64,000 nt of DNA from positions 186,001-250,000 of the forward strand of contig NZ_JAQTHW010000001.1 in the NCBI RefSeq assembly GCF_029433395.1, in the 5' to 3' direction. The DNA comes from Bifidobacterium sp. ESL0763 (GTDB lineage Bacteria; Actinomycetota; Actinomycetes; Actinomycetales; Bifidobacteriaceae). The number at the start of each line of letters is the position of its first letter. Position 1 is the stretch's first letter. Below the pieces are notes generated by a model, which saw only the letters and a program-made list of their open reading frames with translations, made no database searches and was not told the origin of the DNA. The position numbers were made by a program, and so were the translations under genes. Of the stretch, positions 17,501 through 26,134 are shown in pieces.

Positions 17501-18475
17501 ATGGTGTGCAGTTGGTCAGAGTGGGTCTTCAAGGAGCAGCCGGGTGGCGTTCCTGAGCTTGTGTGGTCGAGTCTCTGGAGTTTTGGGAGTACAGGGGAGT
17601 GTCGCGTGTACGCAGGTAGCTTCGCAAAATGGACGAACGGCCTCGCGGCGAGCGTGAAAGAAGTTCCTGAAAGGCCGTAGTCGGCTCGTGGGGGAGCGGC
17701 GACGGTGCTGGGGTCGTGATCCGCGACGCATAATATGTGGTCCCAATGGGGTTGGCGAGGCGGTTTCGGCATGGCGGAAGCGAAGGCGCGGCCGTCTCGA
17801 TTCCCTATATGAATTATCGCTTTGTGGGTCGTTTTGCCTGGATTTTCGGCCGCAGCGTCGGTATGTATATTTATGCATAAATCGGATTAATATACAGCTA
17901 TAAAAAATGGACATACCAACGTATATGTCTAGCCGAGAGGGAATGTACCTGATTTTCTGGAATTCTGACCGGTCGACGCGAGGGTGTGGAAAGCGTCATT
18001 TTTGGGCCTGGTGACGCAACCGTAACCTACGATGGCGTAACGCGGAATCTGGCGCGTTCTTGCGCGCGGTGAACATCGCCGTAACCCCTGAAATCACGCG
18101 CTTGTGAACGTGAACATCTCCGATTGTGCTTATTCGGCATTCACCGGCTCGGTGCCCATTTCGTTTGGTGAATCTCGTATTGCGTTGTATGGCGTTTTTC
18201 GGCTGTGACCGGCATAACATTTTGATAAATTTAATAAAACGTAATTTCTTCATTTAAAACACCAAAAAACCGAATAAAAATAAGGGTTTCGTGCATATTC
18301 TTGTAAAAATACGTCAAACGTTGGCCGCGCAATGATGTATCACGGCGCGCAAAAGTTGGTCTCCGATGCGCTTCGCGGAGCGATACGCTGTTCTCACATT
18401 CACCAATCAGTCAGGTAACGACCCCAACCGGTCGCGAGTGAAGAGGTAATTACTTTTGTATTAAGGATGGAAATC
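17501..18475. other. gene-free, A+T-rich region
   Basis: About 970 bp without a supported gene. From about 17860 on it is unusually A+T-rich for this genome (17870-17930 and 18200-18320 especially). It probably contains the promoter of the small membrane protein at 18476. No tRNA is visible. Confidence 0.45.
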
Positions 18476-18787
18476 ATGACAAGGCACAACGGAATCAGCA
18501 CGAGGTTCGGTTTCAAGACAAAGGCCGCGGCGTTCGCCCGCAGGTCCCGTGTCAGGAACGCGATTTGGCTGTCCGTCATGTTCGCCTTGATCGTCGTGGT
18601 GGTGTTCGCCGCGATGAAGGCCATGAACTCCTCCACCATCATCGAGGTGCAGGGCCCGAGCACCGTCTCCGCCGTTTATATGGAGTCGGACTCCACGGTC
18701 AAGCAGTCCGCTGAGGTCGCGCCGGCGATGTACACCACGCCCAGCGCCGACGCGGTCGACGAAGCCTCCGTCACTCTCGCCGTCTGA
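18476..18787 (+). CDS. small single-pass membrane protein, function unknown
   Basis: 103 aa. The basic N-terminus (MTRHNGISTR...ARRSRVRNAIW) precedes one membrane segment (LSVMFALIVVVVFAAMKAM, about residues 37-56), then a Ser/Thr/Ala-rich tail of ~45 residues. Positive-inside topology puts the tail outside the cell. There is no recognised domain. The start ATG 18476 is preceded by AAGGATGG, and an ATG 9 nt upstream overlaps that site. The gene stands alone and ends in a clear terminator, so it looks genuine. Confidence 0.65.
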   Translation: MTRHNGISTRFGFKTKAAAFARRSRVRNAIWLSVMFALIVVVVFAAMKAMNSSTIIEVQGPSTVSAVYMESDSTVKQSAEVAPAMYTTPSADAVDEASVTLAV

Positions 18788-18824
18788 GAGATATCAGGTG
18801 AACGTATAGCAATCCCTTTTCGCG

Positions 18825-18860
18825 AAAGATCCCACCGCCACAAACGGTGGGATCTTTTGT
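18825..18860 (+). terminator. terminator of the small membrane protein gene
   Basis: Perfect 13-bp arms AAAGATCCCACCG (18825-18837) and CGGTGGGATCTTT (18845-18857), then T. Confidence 0.85.
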
Positions 18861-18908
18861 ATTCGGAGCCGTGCAGGGGAGGGCGGAGGCGGCGTCATCC
18901 ATGCCGCG

Positions 18909-20099
18909 TCAGGCGTCGAGCAGCCAGTCGAGGAGGTTGAGCTGCCTGATGCCGTCGTGGTCGCCGTTGCCGATGCGGTCCAGCGTCAGCAGGGTCTTGG
19001 GATGGTTGTCGTCGACGGCCTGCAGCGGGGCAAGCTCGCGGTCCAGCGTCGAAGGGTCGAGGACGGTCTGCGAGACCTGGAAATAATGGATGCCGGAGTC
19101 GTCGGTGGCGCAGAAGTCGATCTCCTTGTTGCCGGTCTTGCCGATCGACACGCTGCGGTATCGCCTGAGCAATTCGAGATAGACGACGTTTTCGAGGCGA
19201 TGGTCGGTGTCGCCGCCGGTCTTGCCGAGGAACCAGAACCTGAACCCTGGGTCGCCCAGATAGTATTTCTGGGTGGTGCGCAGGTGGGACTTGCCCTTGA
19301 GGTCGTACCGGTCGGCGCGGAAGAGCAGGTAGTTCTCGCGCATCGCCGTGATGTATTCCTGGACGGTGTTGCGCGAGACCGCGGTGTGCTCCTGTTTCAT
19401 CGTGTTGGCGATGTGGTTGACGGAGGTCAGGTTGCCGACGTTGTCCGCCAGGAACGAGGCGACCGCGTTGAACGCGGGCATGTCGAGCTTGGGCCGGCGC
19501 GCGGCGATGTCCTTCACCAGGATGGTGTTGAAGACGCCGCCGAGGTAGTCGGCGATGCTCTGCTCGTCGTCGAGGTAGGTGGTGTAGGGCAGGCCGCCGT
19601 AGGTGAGGTAGCGTTCGAACGACTGGTCGACGGCTTCGGATTCCGGACGCGTGCCGCGATACTCCGCGAACGAGAGCGGGAACATGTTTAGCTCGACGTA
19701 GCGGCCGGTCAGCAGCGTCGCTAGCTCGCTGGAGAGCAGCTTCGCGTTCGAGCCGGTGATGTAGAGGTCGGTGTCCTTGCGGATGTAGAGGGCGTCGACG
19801 GCCTTCTCGAAGTGCTCGACGTGCTGGATCTCGTCGAAGAAGACGTAGTTCATCCCCGGTTGCAGGCGCTTGGCGATGTAGTCGTAGAGCGGCTTGGCCT
19901 GCGTGGGGTAGTCCTCTTCCAGGCTTTCGAAGTTGATGGCGATGATGTTCCTAGGGTCGACGCCGGTTTGGGCAAGCCGGTCGCGGAAGATCTCGAGGAT
20001 CTTGGATTTGCCGCTGCGGCGCATGCCCGTCACCACCTTGATGGGGTCCTTGGCGCGCCAGCGTTCCAGCCAGTCCAAATAATAAGGACGGTCTATCAT
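18909..20099 (-). CDS. AAA-ATPase (AAA_14) with C-terminal DUF4143
   Basis: 396 aa. Walker A GMRRSGKS (residues 25-32), Walker B YVFFDE (85-90), sensor region ITGSNAKLLSSELATLLTGRY. The middle resembles a winged helix (SVNHIANTMKQEHTAVSRNTVQEYI), and the end domain has the E-I-D-F...YFQVS core typical of DUF4143, which resembles a PD-(D/E)xK nuclease fold. Biochemical role unknown; related proteins are common in gut bacteria. ATG 20099 has GGAG 7 nt upstream; the ATG at 20105 is too close to it. Five copies of an operator-like palindrome at 40-bp spacing begin 17 bp upstream of 20099. I infer self-regulation through the winged helix, which is untested. Confidence 0.87.
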   Translation of the reverse strand: MIDRPYYLDWLERWRAKDPIKVVTGMRRSGKSKILEIFRDRLAQTGVDPRNIIAINFESLEEDYPTQAKPLYDYIAKRLQPGMNYVFFDEIQHVEHFEKAVDALYIRKDTDLYITGSNAKLLSSELATLLTGRYVELNMFPLSFAEYRGTRPESEAVDQSFERYLTYGGLPYTTYLDDEQSIADYLGGVFNTILVKDIAARRPKLDMPAFNAVASFLADNVGNLTSVNHIANTMKQEHTAVSRNTVQEYITAMRENYLLFRADRYDLKGKSHLRTTQKYYLGDPGFRFWFLGKTGGDTDHRLENVVYLELLRRYRSVSIGKTGNKEIDFCATDDSGIHYFQVSQTVLDPSTLDRELAPLQAVDDNHPKTLLTLDRIGNGDHDGIRQLNLLDWLLDA

Positions 20100-20115
20100 C
20101 TTCATGCTCCAAACT

Positions 20116-20290
20116 TGTCAGTCTGTTGATACTTTTACCAAATAAACGATAAAGATGTCAGTCTGCTGACAACTTTAGCATAAAGATTCAAAACTTGTCA
20201 GTCTGTTGACAACTTTTACTAAGTCAATAAAAGGTGTCAGTCTGTTGATAATTCTTTTAAAAAGCTCGGAGAAGCGTCAGCAGACTGACG
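20116..20290 (-). repeat. five-copy, 40-bp-phased palindrome array
   Basis: 16-bp units TGTCAGTCTGTTGATA / TGTCAGTCTGCTGACA begin at 20116, 20156, 20196, 20235 and 20275. The last is in inverse orientation (CGTCAGCAGACTGACG). Arms are TGTCAG and CTGACA around TCTG. Intervals are 40, 40, 39 and 40 bp. The first copy lies next to the ATPase ribosome binding site. A two-copy duplicate occurs at 22201. Confidence 0.95.
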
Positions 20291-20449
20291 GATTTATTGC
20301 GACAGTCCAAAGTAATTGTTGATGTTCGGTGAACGGACGATGGTCGGTGTGCCGGTATTGTGCCAAATCGACGACGGGGAATCGCTGGCAGCTGTACGAA
20401 AAAGTAGTTTGGTTGGAGCAGAGGTGCCGGTAGCGAAGCGAGGGACGGA
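20291..20449. other. intergenic region before the 200-aa membrane protein
   Basis: No gene seen. It separates the ATPase operator array from the divergent membrane protein gene and is not obviously promoter-like on the plus strand. Confidence 0.35.
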
Positions 20450-21052
20450 ATGCAGGTTGATGGTGGCGGTGACGATTGGCAAGGTTGCGAGACGCAGATT
20501 GTAGGTGATGCCGGCAACCGGCAAAGCAACGGGATGCGGGGCTTGGCCGAGGGCGTGCGGAATTTGGGTGCTTCATCCGCGTTCCCGGATCCAGTGTCCG
20601 CAGACTCGGCATCTGTGGGTTTGGCGTCTTCGGCTTCGGTGTGTTCGGACTCAGTGATCCCGGTCGCGGCGTCCGCGGACCCGTCCGCCAAACAGGCCAG
20701 GCCTAAGGGCGGGCCATTGACGGTGGTGCTTGTGGCGGTATTGGCTGTGGTTCACTGTTTGTCGCTTGCGCTGGCACCTCTGGTCTGGTGGTTCCTGTTT
20801 TTCGCGAGCATGGGCCTTTTTGATGCGCTGCATCTTGAGTTGGGACAGCCGATAGACAATTTTGTATTACTGCTGCTGGCGCTTGTGGTGGTACTGATGG
20901 CGGTGGCGCCAATACTTTGGTGGATTTGGCTTATGCAGAAGCGCAACTGGTCCAAATCGCTCAATTGCGTGGTGGCGCTCGCGATCACGCTTGCCGTCAA
21001 CGTTCTGATTGTTGTGGCCACGGTCGTCATCGCGGGCGTATTCGGCCGGTAA
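20450..21052 (+). CDS. hypothetical membrane protein
   Basis: 200 aa at most. An Ala/Ser-rich N-terminal half with no predicted structure is followed by three hydrophobic segments (about residues 89-115, 136-160 and 172-197). The middle loop has LHLELGQPIDN and the last turn is WIWLMQKRNWSKSLN. No recognised domain. The start is uncertain: ATG 20450 has GAGGGA upstream, while a later ATG (20534) would remove most of the low-complexity part. It lies between two copies of the 40-bp-phased array and is followed 110 bp later by another membrane protein, with which it may be co-transcribed. Confidence 0.55.
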   Translation: MQVDGGGDDWQGCETQIVGDAGNRQSNGMRGLAEGVRNLGASSAFPDPVSADSASVGLASSASVCSDSVIPVAASADPSAKQARPKGGPLTVVLVAVLAVVHCLSLALAPLVWWFLFFASMGLFDALHLELGQPIDNFVLLLLALVVVLMAVAPILWWIWLMQKRNWSKSLNCVVALAITLAVNVLIVVATVVIAGVFGR

Positions 21053-21162
21053 CGCTGAAACCGGTGGCGATATATACGTGGCCTGACAGCCATATTCGGA
21101 TTTGCGATGTATCGATGAGCTGGACGATGTGTTGGTAAAGGGTTTTCGAAAGGATGCGGGCA

Positions 21163-22071
21163 ATGCAGTACGATAACGATCAAAGTGAGGGCGGCAATAC
21201 CGAATCTCTGCCCAATGCGCAGCAATCCGAGCAGGGGCTTCCGCAGGCGCCGGCGGCGCAGTGGGCGTCGAGTGATCAGCCTTCGGTGGGTCAACTTTCA
21301 GCGGTGGACCAGTCTTCGGCGGGACTGCCGTTGGTGGCGAGCCAGCCGAAGACTGGCCAACTGCAGGCGGATTCCTGGTCGAAGTTGGGCATTGCCTCGC
21401 TGCTGTTGGGCGTCCTCACCATTGTCCTGTTCAAGGTTCCTGGGATAGGTGTGGGGTGCGGTATCGCCGCCATCGCCGCCGGCGTCGTGGCGATACGTAA
21501 GATTCGCGCTAGCCTGGGCATGCCCGTTGCCGGTCTTGTCACCGGCATCATAGGTCTGATTCTTGCGGTCATCATGGTCGTCACGCCAACCGATATGCGT
21601 GCGGCTATGGTCGAAAAAATGAAAAATCCGGCTCACGCCGGCACTTCGCAGTTCGATTCCGAGACTTTCCAACGGACGAAAGGAAAGGTGCTGAAAAACG
21701 GCGGCAGCTTCTCGGGCGGCGAGGTCAAGATCGTTTCCGCCAGGAAAGGGCCGGCGGATAATGATGGCAATCCTTCGGTAATCGTGACCTACCGGTACAC
21801 CAACACGGATAAAGAGAGCCGCTGCTTCATGGAGGGCGTCTGGGCCCGGGTGTTTCAGGACGGTGTTGAGTTGGATCGGGCCAAGATCGCACACGACACT
21901 TCCGGATATGATGATTCCTCCGAGTACAGGGCCGTCCAGCGTGGCCATGGGGTGGACGTCAGCATTGCGTATCAACTGCATGATAAATCGTCGCCGGTGG
22001 ATGTGGAGTTGAGTTCGAATGTGAATTTCGACGATCAGACGACAATCAAAGGGACGCTTCAATTAAGCTGA
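21163..22071 (+). CDS. DUF4190 / DUF5067-like membrane-anchored protein
   Basis: 302 aa. A Gln/Ser/Ala-rich cytoplasmic N-terminus (~70 residues), two membrane segments joined by a short loop with the DUF4190-like pattern LGIASLLLGVLTIVLF...GIAAIAAGVVAIRKI, then an exported domain of ~130 residues (KVLKNGGSFSGGEVKIVSARKG...VIVTYRYTNTDKESRCF) that resembles the DUF5067 Ig-like domain of lactobacilli and bifidobacteria. Role unknown; DUF5067 proteins are thought to be surface lipoprotein-like modules. ATG 21163 is placed 10 nt after AAGG. Confidence 0.7.
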   Translation: MQYDNDQSEGGNTESLPNAQQSEQGLPQAPAAQWASSDQPSVGQLSAVDQSSAGLPLVASQPKTGQLQADSWSKLGIASLLLGVLTIVLFKVPGIGVGCGIAAIAAGVVAIRKIRASLGMPVAGLVTGIIGLILAVIMVVTPTDMRAAMVEKMKNPAHAGTSQFDSETFQRTKGKVLKNGGSFSGGEVKIVSARKGPADNDGNPSVIVTYRYTNTDKESRCFMEGVWARVFQDGVELDRAKIAHDTSGYDDSSEYRAVQRGHGVDVSIAYQLHDKSSPVDVELSSNVNFDDQTTIKGTLQLS

Positions 22072-22200
22072 TATGCGCGGCTCAGGCGTACGCGTACGCG
22101 GTCAGCGGTCGGTGGCAGTTATCGGCTAGCGGCTGCCATATGCAGCGAGTTGTTTCGTTTGGGCAATGAGGCTCTGCGTTTGACCTACCGAGCATAAAAA

Positions 22201-22269
22201 TGTCAGTCTGCTGACAACTTTTGCGATAGATGTCGAAAAGTGTCAACAGACTGACAGAATTATTGCGAC
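22201..22269. repeat. second copy of the 40-bp-phased array, no ATPase gene attached
   Basis: TGTCAGTCTGCTGACA at 22201-22216 and the inverse copy TGTCAACAGACTGACA at 22241-22256, 40 bp apart. The flank TTATTGCGAC at 22260-22269 also follows the last copy of the array at 20294-20303. The two 69-bp segments (20235-20303 and 22201-22269) are therefore duplicates in the same orientation. Confidence 0.92.
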
Positions 22270-22288
22270 CTATTGGCGCGTCCGTCGA

Positions 22289-23992
22289 TTACCGCTCCGT
22301 GGCGGCCGCCGCCTCCTGCTTGGCTGATGCGGTCCCCTCGGCGGCCTCGGCCTTCGCCTTCAGCACCTCGGGCCGGGCGGAGCTCACGTCCATGTCCTTG
22401 AGCGGCACGATGTGGGTGTGGTGCGTGAACTTGAAGCCGAAGTAGAGGACGGCCACGAGGATGACGCTGAAGTAGGTCGCGATCAGCTCACCCCAGTTGC
22501 CCGAGGCGAAGGCCGGCAGGTCCTGCCCGCAGATCACGATCAGGCACAGCACGATGGCCAGGATCGGGCCGAACGGGAAGAGCTTGGCGTGGTACTTGAG
22601 CTCCGAGAGCTTGTGGCCCTGCAGCTTGAACGCGTGACGGAAACGCAGGTGACTCAGCGCGATGCCCATCCACGAGATGAACCCGGTCAGGCCGGTGGCC
22701 GTGACCAGCCACATGTAGAACTTCGGTCCGAAAATGCTGCTCGAGAACGCCAGCGCCTCGATGCACAGCGTGGTGATGAGCGCCGGCAGCGGCACCCCGC
22801 GCTTGGTGGTCTTGCCGAGGAACTTCGGCGCGTAGCCGTCCTTGGCCATGCCGTAGAGCATGCGGCTGGAGGCGTAGGCGCCGGTGTTGACGGCGGACAG
22901 AATCGAGGTGAGCACGATGGCGTTCATGATGCTCGCCGCGCCCGCCAGGCCGGCCTTCTCGAAGACGATGGTGAACGGCGACATCGCCACGTTGGTGTCG
23001 GAGGCGCCCAGCAGGTTCGGGTCGGTGTAGGGGATGATGGCCGCGATCACGAAGATCGAGAGCAGGTAGAAGAGGATGATGCGCCAGAAGACGTTGTTGA
23101 CGGCCTTCGGCACCGCCTGGCTCGGGTCCTCGGACTCGCCGGCGGTCACGCCCACCACCTCGGTGCCCTGGAACGAATAGCCGGCGATGAGGAAGACGCC
23201 CATGATCGCGGGCAGGCCGCCGATGAACGGACCGCCCTTGTAGGTGAAGTTCTTGAAGCCGATGGCCGGCTGGAACATGATGCCGCAGATCATCAGCAGG
23301 CCGATGACGATGAAGACGATGATGGTGACCACCTTGATCAGCGCCAGCCAGAACTCGGTCTCGCCGAACGCGGAGACCACGAAGGCGTTGAGACAGAGGA
23401 TGATGACGAGCATCGTCAGGCTCCATACCCAGCCCGGCGATTTCGGGAACCAGTACTGCATCAGCAGCGCCGCGGTCGAGATGTCGGTGGCGCCGGCGAT
23501 CGCCCAGTTGAGCCAGTAGTCCCAGCCCATCGCGAAGCCCAGAGCGGGGTCGACGTATTTGGAGCTGTAGACCGCGAACGAGCCGGAGACCGGCATGTTG
23601 GTGGCGAGCTCGCCGAGGCTGGTCATCAGGAAGTAGATCATGACGCCCATGGCCGCGTAGGCGACGAGTCCGCCGCCGGGGCCGGCCTGCGCGATGGTGC
23701 CGCCGGAGGTCATGAAGAGGCCCGTGCCGATGCAGCCGCCGAGCGCAATCATCGAGATGTGGCGGGTCTTGAGCTTGCGGACCACGCCGCCCGCGCCCTT
23801 GCCGCGCTTGCCGTTGCCGCTGTTGCCGCCGGAACCCGTGCCGGGGGAGCCGCCCGCGTGTGTGTCTGTGTTGTTGGTCGCGCCCTTGCCGATTGCGTTC
23901 GCCGCGCTGCCGCCGGTTGCGGTTGTGCCGCCCGCCGCCATTGACGTGGTCTCGCTCGATGTGCCTGTTATTGTGCCCGACTGGCTGGTCAT
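22289..23992 (-). CDS. amino-acid permease, AAT family (LysP-like)
   Basis: 567 aa APC-superfamily permease with 12 expected membrane segments. Family signatures: LGGCIGTGLFMTSGGTIAQAGPGGG in TM1, MTSLGELATNMPVSGSF in TM3, AGESEDP after TM6, and FSSSIFGP later. The MPVSGSF loop is typical of the LysP lysine/H+ symporter group, so a basic amino acid is the best guess. N-terminal ~75 residues are Gly/Thr/Ser/Asn-rich low complexity, unlike E. coli LysP. ATG 23992 follows AGAGGAG. Upstream on the same strand lies another permease gene (24307-25968), separated by 314 bp. Confidence 0.88.
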   Translation of the reverse strand: MTSQSGTITGTSSETTSMAAGGTTATGGSAANAIGKGATNNTDTHAGGSPGTGSGGNSGNGKRGKGAGGVVRKLKTRHISMIALGGCIGTGLFMTSGGTIAQAGPGGGLVAYAAMGVMIYFLMTSLGELATNMPVSGSFAVYSSKYVDPALGFAMGWDYWLNWAIAGATDISTAALLMQYWFPKSPGWVWSLTMLVIILCLNAFVVSAFGETEFWLALIKVVTIIVFIVIGLLMICGIMFQPAIGFKNFTYKGGPFIGGLPAIMGVFLIAGYSFQGTEVVGVTAGESEDPSQAVPKAVNNVFWRIILFYLLSIFVIAAIIPYTDPNLLGASDTNVAMSPFTIVFEKAGLAGAASIMNAIVLTSILSAVNTGAYASSRMLYGMAKDGYAPKFLGKTTKRGVPLPALITTLCIEALAFSSSIFGPKFYMWLVTATGLTGFISWMGIALSHLRFRHAFKLQGHKLSELKYHAKLFPFGPILAIVLCLIVICGQDLPAFASGNWGELIATYFSVILVAVLYFGFKFTHHTHIVPLKDMDVSSARPEVLKAKAEAAEGTASAKQEAAAATER

Positions 23993-24246
23993 GTGGCGCT
24001 CCTCTTTCACGGGATTCCCTGCTCGTGTTGCGGTCACCGTCCGCCTGCTTGCTTGCGCGGTGCGATGCCCTATATGTGGTTATGTTGTCTGCCGAGAAAA
24101 TCGACGGTGTGCTGCTTGACCGTGGATTGGGCGGAGAGGCCGTTGCCTGCGAATTTCCTTGACTCGACGAAAGTGTAAGTCCGTCGCCGGATATCCGTCC
24201 CGCCGGTGTCACGATGTGGCTGCCCGGCCGTGGCGTTCCTTATATA

Positions 24247-24284
24247 CCTTTATATATGCATGTATAAATATCCATATATAAAGG
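24247..24284. terminator. A+T-rich inverted repeat between two permease genes
   Basis: Perfect 12-bp arms CCTTTATATATG (24247-24258) and CATATATAAAGG (24273-24284). It could end the upstream minus-strand permease transcript or act as an operator for the next one. The rest of 23993-24306 shows no gene. Confidence 0.5.
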
Positions 24285-24306
24285 TGCGTCTGTGCCGGGC
24301 CCGCAC

Positions 24307-25968
24307 CTACTTGCGCGAGACGAGCTGGTAGGCGACCAGAAGCGTGGCGACCCAGATCGGGCCGACGACCACGGCGATGCGGTAGCTGGGCGAGAAGCAC
24401 ATCAGCACGATCACGAACGCCATGAACGCCAGCACCGCCCACGGCATGACGCGGTGCAGCGGCAGCTTGAAGGCGATGCGGTCGAGCGCCTCGCGGCCGT
24501 GCAGCCCGGCGAGCAGGTTCGGCCCACGCCCGGCGGCGACGGCCTTGCGGAACTTCATCTCGGTGACGAGCACCATGCCCCAGTTGATGAGCGCCGAGAT
24601 CGTGGCGATGCTCATCAGGTAGTTGAACGCGAACTCCGGCCAGAGGAAGACGACCACGACGGCGATGACGGTGACCGCGGCCGAGGTGAGCACGCCGTTG
24701 GCCGGCACGCCGCGCGAGTTGAGGCGGCCCAGGTAGCGTGGCGCGTTGCCCTGCTGCGCCAGGGAGTAGAGCATGCGCGAGTTGGAGTAGAGCGCCGAAT
24801 TGTAGACGCTCATCACCGCGGTCAGGCAGATGAAGTTGAGGATGCCGGCCGCCGCGTGCACGCCCACCGAGTCGAAGATCTGCACGAACGGGCTGGACTT
24901 GCCGTCGATGGTGTTCCACGGCACCACGGCCATGATGACGCCGAGCGAGAAGATATAGAAGACCAGGATGCGCGCGATGATGCCGTTGGTGGCCTTGGGG
25001 ATGGTGCGGCGCGGGTCCTCGGCCTCGCCAGCGGTGATGCCGATGAGCTCGGTGCCGCCGAAGCTGAACATCACCACGCACAGCGCCATCAGCAGGCCCG
25101 TCCACTGCCCGTCGGGGCCTGGGGCGTGCGTCATCAGGCCGTGGGGCAGGAAGCCGCCGCCCACGTTGAACCAGTTGGCGAACGAGGCGCGGATGCCCGA
25201 GGCGGTGGGCAGGTTGAGCACGATGACCGCCAGGCCGCCGAGGATCATCGCCACCACCGCGAGGATCTTGATGAGGGCGAACCAGAATTCGAACTCGCCG
25301 AATTTCGAGACGCCGAGCAGGTTGGCCGCCGTGATCACCACGAGGAAGACGGCCGCCGAGACCCACGCCGGGATCGCCGGGAACCAGTAGTTGACGAAGG
25401 AGCCGACCACCGACAGCTCGACCATCGAGACGAGGATGTAGTTGAACCAGTAGTTCCAGCCGGAGACGAAGCCCGCGCGCTTCGACCAGTATTGCGTGGC
25501 GTAGTAGCTGAAGGCGCCGGCGTTCGGATCCTCCACGCTCATCTCGCTCATCGCGCGCACGATCATGAAGATGGCCACACCGCCGATGAGGTAGGCGAGC
25601 AGGATGCTGGGGCCGGCCAGCGAGATCGATTCGCTGGAGCCGTAGAAGAGGCCGGTGCCGATCGCGCCGCCCAGCGAGATGAGCTGGATGTGGCGGTTCT
25701 TCAGCGAGCGTTGCAGGGTTGGCTTCTTGGGGGTTAGCGCGGGTGTGGGAGTGGTTGCGGATGTGCCTGCCTGCCCGTTTGCTGATGTGGATGTGGGCGC
25801 GTTTGCGGGCGCTCTTGTGGAGCCGTTTACGAGTATGGGCTCGTTTGCGGCTGCTTGTCCGTTTGCGGATGTGGGTGTGCCTGCCTGTCCGTTTGCTGAT
25901 ACGGATATGGGTGCGCTTGTGGTCGCGGGCATGTTTTCTGCGCGCGCCCGGTCGTCGTGATTGCTCAT
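24307..25968 (-). CDS. amino-acid permease, AAT family
   Basis: 553 aa APC/AAT permease. TM1 reads LGGAIGTGLFYGSSESISLAGP; TM3 region VRAMSEMSVEDPNAGAFSYYA, with the acidic pair typical of the family; GEAEDPRR after TM6. The loop suggests the ProY/HutT/AroP-type group rather than LysP; substrate undetermined. The first ~80 residues are a repetitive tail in which ANGQAGT-type words recur. ATG 25968 follows GGGGGAG. It is divergent from the permease at 26135, with 166 bp between them as a shared control region. Confidence 0.87.
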   Translation of the reverse strand: MSNHDDRARAENMPATTSAPISVSANGQAGTPTSANGQAAANEPILVNGSTRAPANAPTSTSANGQAGTSATTPTPALTPKKPTLQRSLKNRHIQLISLGGAIGTGLFYGSSESISLAGPSILLAYLIGGVAIFMIVRAMSEMSVEDPNAGAFSYYATQYWSKRAGFVSGWNYWFNYILVSMVELSVVGSFVNYWFPAIPAWVSAAVFLVVITAANLLGVSKFGEFEFWFALIKILAVVAMILGGLAVIVLNLPTASGIRASFANWFNVGGGFLPHGLMTHAPGPDGQWTGLLMALCVVMFSFGGTELIGITAGEAEDPRRTIPKATNGIIARILVFYIFSLGVIMAVVPWNTIDGKSSPFVQIFDSVGVHAAAGILNFICLTAVMSVYNSALYSNSRMLYSLAQQGNAPRYLGRLNSRGVPANGVLTSAAVTVIAVVVVFLWPEFAFNYLMSIATISALINWGMVLVTEMKFRKAVAAGRGPNLLAGLHGREALDRIAFKLPLHRVMPWAVLAFMAFVIVLMCFSPSYRIAVVVGPIWVATLLVAYQLVSRK

Positions 25969-26134
25969 ATTCGCTCCCCCTACCGCCATCTCCTGCGGAT
26001 CGGTGGCGATGCATCGGGAAACGAGCGATGTCAGCATTTTATGTCACCGGGGTGTCATTGCCGCCGATCCGCTCAGCCGTCCCGCGCCCGCCGCGTCCAC
26101 GATATGTGCCGGCGATGTGGGGATGTCTGGGAAC

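Noticed and set aside
17045-17772. Minus-strand frames with 12-residue His/Pro/Ala repeats
   Set aside because: They are only the translation of the 36-bp minisatellite; two frames are open at once and no ribosome binding site or conserved domain is seen.
17907-18014. 35-codon plus-strand frame starting MDIPTYMSSREG
   Set aside because: No ribosome binding site, and it lies in A+T-rich non-coding DNA.
22412-23944. Long plus-strand frames opposite the amino-acid permeases (also 24292-25737)
   Set aside because: Mirror frames of membrane genes; composition is Asp/Glu/His/Arg without any domain.
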